This document shows, one piece after another, positions 59,139 through 64,000 of a stretch of DNA of 64,000 nt. Within the stretch, counting starts at the first letter, position 1; the number at the start of each line of letters is the position of its first letter. The position numbers were made by a program, and so were the translations under genes. The notes beneath the pieces were generated by a model. The model saw nothing but the letters and a program-made list of their open reading frames with translations, made no database searches and was not told the origin of the DNA. This DNA comes from Paraburkholderia solisilvae. Its GTDB lineage: Bacteria; Pseudomonadota; Gammaproteobacteria; Burkholderiales; Burkholderiaceae. Where the stretch lies: contig NZ_CADIKF010000004.1 in NCBI RefSeq assembly GCF_902859875.1, forward strand, positions 1-64,000, written 5' to 3'.

Positions 59139-59299
59139 CATGGGCGATTGGGTTGGCGACCGGTTGGCAATCACCCGGCAATTGCCGGCAATCGGCCAGC
59201 AACGCGCCGCGGCAATCGGGAAGCGCCACGCCCACCGCGCTGCGACATCACCGCAACGAAAACGGGTCGTAGCGCACCATCAAACGCCGCCCAGCCTAC

Positions 59300-59878
59300 C
59301 TACTGCTTGATGCCCTCAGCCTGGATATGCAGCACAGTCGCCATGCTGAACCCCTGCTTCCGCCCAAGCCCGATGCCATAGTCGGCACGGTCGAACTTCG
59401 CGGTCGCCTCGACGCCGCAGACCTCGCGCTTGAGCATCGGATGCTGCATGCATTTGAACGACACGACCTGCAGATTCAGCGGCTTCGTCACGCCGTGCAG
59501 CGTGAAGTCGCCGATCACCTCGACCGGCTTGTCGCCATCGAAGCGGATTTGCGTGCCCTTGTAGACCGCCGTCGGGTATTTCGCGACGTCGAGCAGTTCG
59601 TCCGAGCGCAGATGCTCGTCGAGCTTCCCGTTGCCGGTCTGAATCGACGACGTATCGACCGTCACGTCGACGGTGCCCGACTTCGCCGCGCGATCGAGCG
59701 TCACGGTGCCCGACGACTTCGTGAATTTCCCGCGCCATACCGATACGCCGCCCATATGATCGGACTCGAAGCTCGGAAACGTATGTCCCGGATCGAGCTG
59801 ATAGGTATCGGCGGCAGCCGTTGCGTCAAGCGAAACCAGCGCCGCGAACGCGGCGGCGGCGACCAAACGTGTCTCCAT
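59300..59878 (-). CDS. YceI-family periplasmic protein, copy B
   Basis: A 192-residue protein with a signal peptide (about residues 1-22, ending at the Ala-rich TAAADTY boundary) and a YceI lipocalin-like beta-barrel that binds isoprenoid-type ligands. [24 protein letters not shown] is the family opening, and [15 protein letters not shown] lies near the C-terminus. Two cysteines sit in the late loop ([17 protein letters not shown]). It is the last of the cytochrome b561-YceI-YceI group on the minus strand, 62 nt behind the other copy. Function in acid, osmotic or redox stress is suggested by family only. Confidence 0.9.
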   Translation of the reverse strand: METRLVAAAAFAALVSLDATAAADTYQLDPGHTFPSFESDHMGGVSVWRGKFTKSSGTVTLDRAAKSGTVDVTVDTSSIQTGNGKLDEHLRSDELLDVAKYPTAVYKGTQIRFDGDKPVEVIGDFTLHGVTKPLNLQVVSFKCMQHPMLKREVCGVEATAKFDRADYGIGLGRKQGFSMATVLHIQAEGIKQ

Positions 59879-59940
59879 CACGTTATTCTCCTTGTGTGCA
59901 GGCACGATGCGCCGTGGCGCACCGATGCCGGTTGTCCTGC

Positions 59941-60525
59941 CTACTTTCCCGCTCCTACGAGGTGAAACCTGATGACGACATCGTCGGCCACGACCGACGT
60001 GTCCTTCCACTCGCCGAGTCCAACATCGTACTGCGAACGTTTGATCGTCAGCGATCCGTCGAAGACATGCGCGGCGCCTTGCGTGGTCACCGTTACCGGC
60101 ACGACCACCGACTGCGCTTTGCCCTTGATCGTCAGCTTGCCGGTCACATTGAATTTGTCGGCGCCAGCAGGCGCGATCGCGCTCGAGACGAATGTCGCGG
60201 TCGGATACGTCTTCGCGTCGAACCAGTCCTTGCCGCGCACTTCATCGTTATAGGTTTCGTCGCCGAGGTCGTAGCTCGTCATATCGACGCTGACCTGCGC
60301 GCTGCCCGATGCCGGCTTCGCCGGATCGAACACCAGCTGCGCGGAGAATTTACTGAACTTGCCTTCGACCGGCACATTCATCTGCTTCGACGTCGCGGTA
60401 ATCGTGCTGTGCGCGGCGTCGATCTGCGCAAGCGCGTCGGCGGCCGGCAGCGCGAGCAACGCGGCAACCGCGCTCAGCCACGTGACCGATACCGCCCGCC
60501 TGATCCAATGCAACGAAGCTTTCAT
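59941..60525 (-). CDS. YceI-family periplasmic protein, copy A
   Basis: A 194-residue protein starting [20 protein letters not shown], with a signal peptide ending near residue 34 ([12 protein letters not shown]). The YceI barrel follows: [48 protein letters not shown], and [24 protein letters not shown] at the end. It begins 8 nt after the cytochrome b561 stop, so the two are coupled. YceI genes next to b561 are common; a link to membrane redox or quinone chemistry is inferred. Confidence 0.92.
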   Translation of the reverse strand: MKASLHWIRRAVSVTWLSAVAALLALPAADALAQIDAAHSTITATSKQMNVPVEGKFSKFSAQLVFDPAKPASGSAQVSVDMTSYDLGDETYNDEVRGKDWFDAKTYPTATFVSSAIAPAGADKFNVTGKLTIKGKAQSVVVPVTVTTQGAAHVFDGSLTIKRSQYDVGLGEWKDTSVVADDVVIRFHLVGAGK

Positions 60526-60533
60526 GGTTGTCC

Positions 60534-61103
60534 TTATCTGATGAAAGGGATCATCCTCGACAGCAGCCCGTCGCGATCGAGCCATTGATGTTTCAGCGCT
60601 GCCGCGACGTGCAGCACGACCAGCACGAACAGCGTGTAGTTGAGCGCGATATGCACGTTCTTCAGCACGACCTTGAGCACCGGGTCCGGCGCGATCAGCC
60701 GAGGCAGCGGCACGAGCCCGAGATAGACGACCGGCACATTGGCCGCGAGGCTGTATAGATAACCCGACACGGGAATCAGCACCATCAGTACGTACAGCAC
60801 CAGATGCGCGCTCTGCGCGGCGGCGCGCTGCCAGGCGGGCATGCTCGCGGGCAGCGGCGGCGCGGCGTGCGTGGCGCGCCACAGGATGCGCAGCACGACG
60901 AGCGCGAACACCGTGACGCCGATCCACTTGTGCCACGAGAAGTAACGCAGCTTGGTCGGCGTAAAGCCGGGGATATCGGTCATCACCCAGCCGAGCGAAA
61001 AACCGCAGACGATCAGCAGTGCGATCAGCCAGTGAAGCGCGATGGCGGTTCGCGTGTAGTGCGAACCGGCCGCGCGCGCGGCAAACGACGACAGATGGGC
61101 CAT
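60534..61103 (-). CDS. Cytochrome b561 family protein
   Basis: A 189-residue inner-membrane diheme cytochrome. It has four hydrophobic helices with the haem-ligand histidines in IALHWLIALLIVCGF (helix 1), YFSWHKWIGVTVFAL (helix 2), SAHLVLYVLMVLIPVSG (helix 3) and LKNVHIALNYTLFVLVVLHVAAALKH (helix 4), matching the YodB/CybB group. It moves electrons across the membrane, possibly between quinol and superoxide or another acceptor. It heads the group with the two YceI genes. Confidence 0.94.
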   Translation of the reverse strand: MAHLSSFAARAAGSHYTRTAIALHWLIALLIVCGFSLGWVMTDIPGFTPTKLRYFSWHKWIGVTVFALVVLRILWRATHAAPPLPASMPAWQRAAAQSAHLVLYVLMVLIPVSGYLYSLAANVPVVYLGLVPLPRLIAPDPVLKVVLKNVHIALNYTLFVLVVLHVAAALKHQWLDRDGLLSRMIPFIR

Positions 61104-61523
61104 GACAGGCCTCCCGTGCAGGGAGTCGCGAGTTCGAAGTTAAACGATGCCGCCGCCCCCGATATTCCCGACGATGCATGTCGCATCGCTTGCGGCCTTT
61201 GCTTGGTATGGCGTGAAGGATGCCATGCTACTCCACCCCGGCAAGCTTCACGCAACCCTGCGTTGCATGCTGCGCAACGCGGTCCGGAATTTGCTATCTG
61301 CGCACGGGGCCGAATGCGGCTATCAACAAAAGGAGAATGCACATTGCCGGTGACACACGCAAACCCGCCAGACCCGCACTATCCCAGCCGCGCCGCGCTG
61401 CGCGATGGCGGCAAGGCGCCTTTGATACTATGTCGCCAGACTTTTGCCCCGCCTGCCAGAACGGCCACACGCCAGCGGCGTGGTTGCCGCGCGGCCCAAC
61501 CCTAACGTTTGCTTCCTGCCTGC
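61104..61523. other. Intergenic region between divergent cytochrome b561 and pqiA genes
   Basis: No gene is accepted. An AAAGGAG ribosome-like site at about 61331 precedes short frames without recognisable products. TGATACTAT at 61423-61431 is an extended -10-type box pointing to the pqiA gene about 95 nt downstream. Short repeats of the CGTTGC/GCAACG type occur near 61255-61285. Confidence 0.4.
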
Positions 61524-62210
61524 ATGGAACAAGACCGCCTGATTGCATGCCACGACTGCGATGCGCTGTTTCAGAAGCCACGGCTCGGCCGCCGGCGCCT
61601 CGCGCGTTGCCCGCGCTGCAAGGCGGTGCTGTACGGCAGCTCGACAGGCCGGCTCGACCCGATCTGCGCAATGACGTTCGCCGCGCTGATCACCTTCCTG
61701 ATCGCGCAGGGTTTTCCGATCCTCGAGCTCGAAGCCAACGGCATCACGTCGCAGACCAGTCTTATCGGCGCGATCGTGGCGCTGTGGTCCGAAAACATGC
61801 AGATCGTCGCGGTGATGGTGTTCTGCTCGACCACGCTCTTTCCTCTGACCGAACTCGTCGCGCTGCTGTACGTGCTGCTGTCGGTACGCGCGGGTTTCGT
61901 GCCGCCCGCGTTCCATCAGGTAATGCGCGCGATCCAGTTCGTGCGGCCGTGGGGCATGATCGAAGTGTTCATGCTCGGCGTGCTGGTCACGATCGTCAAA
62001 ATGACGAGCCTCGCGCGCGTGATACCGGAAGCGGCGCTCTTTGCTTTCGGCGCGCTGACGCTGATGTTCGCGGTGGTCGTCACCTTCGAGCCGCGCACGC
62101 TGTGGGACATCGCCGACACGCTGACGCGGCACAGGACGCGTCAAACGCAGCGCCGCAAGCCGCGCGTCGCGCCGCGGCCCGCCACGCGCCGTGCGCCGCG
62201 TGAGGGATGA
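61524..62210 (+). CDS. PqiA-domain membrane protein, first copy
   Basis: A 228-residue protein with a zinc-ribbon-like N-terminus (CHDCDALFQKP, then CPRCKAVLYG) followed by four hydrophobic segments, the PqiA layout. PqiA partners MCE proteins such as PqiB in lipid transport across the envelope. In E. coli PqiA the two such modules are fused in one chain; here they are separate genes. The last 30 residues are Arg/Pro-rich. It is followed by the second copy 7 nt later. Confidence 0.87.
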   Translation: MEQDRLIACHDCDALFQKPRLGRRRLARCPRCKAVLYGSSTGRLDPICAMTFAALITFLIAQGFPILELEANGITSQTSLIGAIVALWSENMQIVAVMVFCSTTLFPLTELVALLYVLLSVRAGFVPPAFHQVMRAIQFVRPWGMIEVFMLGVLVTIVKMTSLARVIPEAALFAFGALTLMFAVVVTFEPRTLWDIADTLTRHRTRQTQRRKPRVAPRPATRRAPREG

Positions 62211-62217
62211 GCAGCCG

Positions 62218-62922
62218 ATGAAATACCTGACGGCCAAACGCGCCGGGCTGATCGCATGCCATGCATGCGGACGCGTGCAGCGCCGCACCGGCGCGCTGCC
62301 GGACGGCTCGCCGCAACGCTGCGAGCGCTGCGGCGCCGCGCTGCACCGGCGCAACCCGGACAGCCTGATACGCACATGGGCGCTGCTGATCGCCGCGGCG
62401 GTGCTCTACATTCCGGCAAACCTGCTGCCGGTGCTGCACACCACGTCGCTGGTCGGCACCGAGGACGACACGATCATGAGCGGCGTCGTCTACTTCTGGA
62501 CATCGGGGGACTGGCCGCTCGCGATCATCGTGTTCGTCGCGAGCATTCTCGTGCCGATGATGAAGCTCACGGTGCTCTCCATTCTGACGATCACCACGCA
62601 GCGCCGCTCGCGCTGGCGGCCGCACGAACGCACGACGCTGTACCGCGTGGTCGAGCGGATCGGCCGCTGGTCGATGCTCGATATCTTCGTCATCACGATG
62701 ACCATCGCGCTCGTGCGCTTCAAGTCGCTGGCCGAGATCACCGCGGGCCCGGGTGCGATCGCGTTCGGCTCGGTCGTGATCCTGACGATGCTCGCATCGA
62801 TGCAGTTCGATCCGCGGCTGATCTGGGACAACCTCGAGACCGGCCCGGCCAGGCGCCGCGGCGAACCCGCACACCGCACAGACAGCACCCCCACCTCTGC
62901 TCAGGACCCGCACCATGAATAG
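62218..62922 (+). CDS. PqiA-domain membrane protein, second copy
   Basis: A 234-residue protein with CHACGRVQRRTG and CERCGAALHRRN zinc-binding pairs at the N-terminus, then four hydrophobic helices. It includes IRTWALLIAAAVLYIPANLLPVL and the GVVYFWTSGDWPLAIIVFVASILVPMMKL segment. It corresponds to the second module of a fused PqiA. Its 3' end overlaps the pqiB start by 8 nt, so the three genes form one operon. Confidence 0.88.
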   Translation: MKYLTAKRAGLIACHACGRVQRRTGALPDGSPQRCERCGAALHRRNPDSLIRTWALLIAAAVLYIPANLLPVLHTTSLVGTEDDTIMSGVVYFWTSGDWPLAIIVFVASILVPMMKLTVLSILTITTQRRSRWRPHERTTLYRVVERIGRWSMLDIFVITMTIALVRFKSLAEITAGPGAIAFGSVVILTMLASMQFDPRLIWDNLETGPARRRGEPAHRTDSTPTSAQDPHHE

Positions 62923-64000
62923 TCCACAAGACCCGACGCCCGACGCGCCGCGCCACGATCCGCCCGGACCGGACATTCCCGAGCCCGAAATCGACGCGCG
63001 CCGCCGCTGGCTGCCGTCGCTCGTGTGGGTGATTCCGCTGATCGCGGCGCTGATCGGCGTCGCGCTCGTGATCCAGTCGATCTACGAACGCGGCCCGACC
63101 ATCACCATCAGCTTCAGCACCGCGGAAGGCCTCGAGCCGGGCAAGACGAAGGTGAAGTACAAGGACGTCGATATCGGCTACGTGAAAACCATCAAGCTAT
63201 CGAACAATCATTCGCGCGTGCTGGTGTATGTGCAACTGACCAAGGAAGCCGAGGACTTCGCGGTGAAGGACAGCCGTTTCTGGGTCGTGCGGCCGCGCAT
63301 CGGCGCAAGCGGCGTGACGGGCTTGAGCACGCTCCTGTCGGGCTCGTATATCGGCGTCGACGGCGGACGCTCGACCGAGACGCAGACCGAGTTCGTCGGC
63401 CTCGAAACGCCGCCGGCGGTCACAGTGGACCAGAAAGGGCGGCAGTTCACGCTGCGCGGCGAATCGCTCGGCTCGATCGATATCGGTTCGCCGGTGTTTT
63501 ACCGGCGTGTGCAGGTCGGCCAGGTCACCGGCTTTTCGCTCGACAAGGACGGCACCGGCGTGACGGTGCAGGTGTTCGTCAGCGCGCCGTTCGACCAGTA
63601 CGTCGGCACCAATTCGCGCTGGTGGCATGCGAGCGGCGTCGATTTGCGGCTCGATTCGAGCGGCTTCAAGCTCAATACGCAGTCGCTCGCGACGGTGATC
63701 GTCGGCGGCCTCGCGTTCCAGTCGCCGCCGGGCCAGGCGGTCGGCGTGCAGGCGCCGAACAATATGACGTTCCGCCTCGGCGACGACCAGAGCGACGCGA
63801 TGCGCGAGCCGGACGGCGTGCCGGTGCAGGTCGTGATGAACTTCAACCAGTCGCTGCGCGGGTTGTCGGTCGGCGCGCAGGTGGACTTCCGCGGCATCGT
63901 GCTCGGCCAGGTGACGAGCATCGGCGTCCAGTACGATCCGAAGGCGCGCAACTTCACGATGCCGGTGACGATGAACCTGTATCCGGATCGCCTCGGCAAG
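62915..64000 (+). CDS. pqiB: PqiB-like MCE-domain protein, 3' end missing
   Basis: The frame begins MNSPQDPTPDAPRHD at 62915 and is open to the window edge (362 residues seen). It has a cytoplasmic Pro-rich N-terminus, one membrane helix (LVWVIPLIAALIGVALVIQS at about residues 37-56), and tandem MCE domains: ITISFSTAEGLEPGKTKVKYKDVDIGYV is the first, QFTLRGESLGSIDIGSPVFYRRVQVGQVTGF the second, and VVMNFNQSLRGLSVGAQVDFRGIVLGQV the third. PqiB forms a hollow needle spanning the periplasm for lipid transfer. A full-length family member has about 540 residues, so a further part lies beyond the edge. Confidence 0.92.
   Translation, partial: MNSPQDPTPDAPRHDPPGPDIPEPEIDARRRWLPSLVWVIPLIAALIGVALVIQSIYERGPTITISFSTAEGLEPGKTKVKYKDVDIGYVKTIKLSNNHSRVLVYVQLTKEAEDFAVKDSRFWVVRPRIGASGVTGLSTLLSGSYIGVDGGRSTETQTEFVGLETPPAVTVDQKGRQFTLRGESLGSIDIGSPVFYRRVQVGQVTGFSLDKDGTGVTVQVFVSAPFDQYVGTNSRWWHASGVDLRLDSSGFKLNTQSLATVIVGGLAFQSPPGQAVGVQAPNNMTFRLGDDQSDAMREPDGVPVQVVMNFNQSLRGLSVGAQVDFRGIVLGQVTSIGVQYDPKARNFTMPVTMNLYPDRLGK

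Noticed and set aside
61344..61505. Frame following the AAAGGAG site upstream of pqiA.
   Set aside because: Needs a TTG start, has no recognisable features and overlaps the likely pqiA promoter.

Overview
The window is high-GC chromosomal DNA from a beta-proteobacterium of the Burkholderiaceae, most like Burkholderia, Paraburkholderia or relatives. The evidence is the codon bias, the gene orders grpE-thioredoxin-dnaK-dnaJ-pabB, purM-perM-hda-pcnB-folK-dgk-panB, queA-tgt-yajC-secD-secF and oxyR-recG, and the protein sequences themselves. No rRNA, tRNA, CRISPR array, insertion sequence or prophage was seen. Genus assignment is inference from family knowledge. Most of the window is conserved core genome. 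The accessory parts are two toxin-antitoxin pairs and several small reading frames.

Layout. 1-2079: a FUSC-family membrane exporter, cut by the left edge. 2478-10164: purM facing away from a permease, then hda, a HAD phosphatase, pcnB, folK, a deoxynucleoside kinase and panB. 10572-20878: a minus-strand block, in transcription order hrcA, hemH, hslR, grpE, a thioredoxin-like gene, dnaK, dnaJ and a fused pabB-pabC, with two sigma-32-like promoters (before grpE and before dnaK). 21205-26797: nadK, recN, and glnE on the opposite strand. 27023-33908: a YhdP-type giant envelope protein, a nitrilase-family amidase and tldD.

33984-35409: aroG (DAHP synthase), preceded by what reads as a complete ribosome-mediated attenuator. 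It has a promoter, a 22-codon leader with seven consecutive aromatic codons (Phe, Tyr and Trp), and four mutually exclusive pairing segments ending in an intrinsic terminator. This is the most interesting element in the window. 35491-36213: a HigBA-like toxin-antitoxin pair. 36319-42820: a PduO-type cobalamin adenosyltransferase, an FAD-linked oxidase and the glycolate oxidase genes glcD, glcE and glcF. 42939-45455: yggS, proC and ubiA.

45634-50133: an oxidative-stress neighbourhood with dps, a small membrane protein, a clade-3-like catalase, a small upstream reading frame and OxyR (both redox cysteines at positions 199 and 208). A ParDE-like pair with a perfect palindromic operator sits between the catalase and oxyR. 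50193-59138: recG, queA, tgt, yajC, secD, secF. 59300-64000: two YceI-family periplasmic proteins with a cytochrome b561, then two separate PqiA-domain proteins and the start of pqiB, cut by the right edge.

Functional themes are heat-shock proteostasis with dual HrcA/sigma-32 control, folate and pantothenate precursor supply, aromatic amino acid feedback at aroG, peroxide defence, queuosine tRNA modification feeding into the Sec auxiliary operon, and envelope lipid transport (YhdP, PqiA/PqiB).
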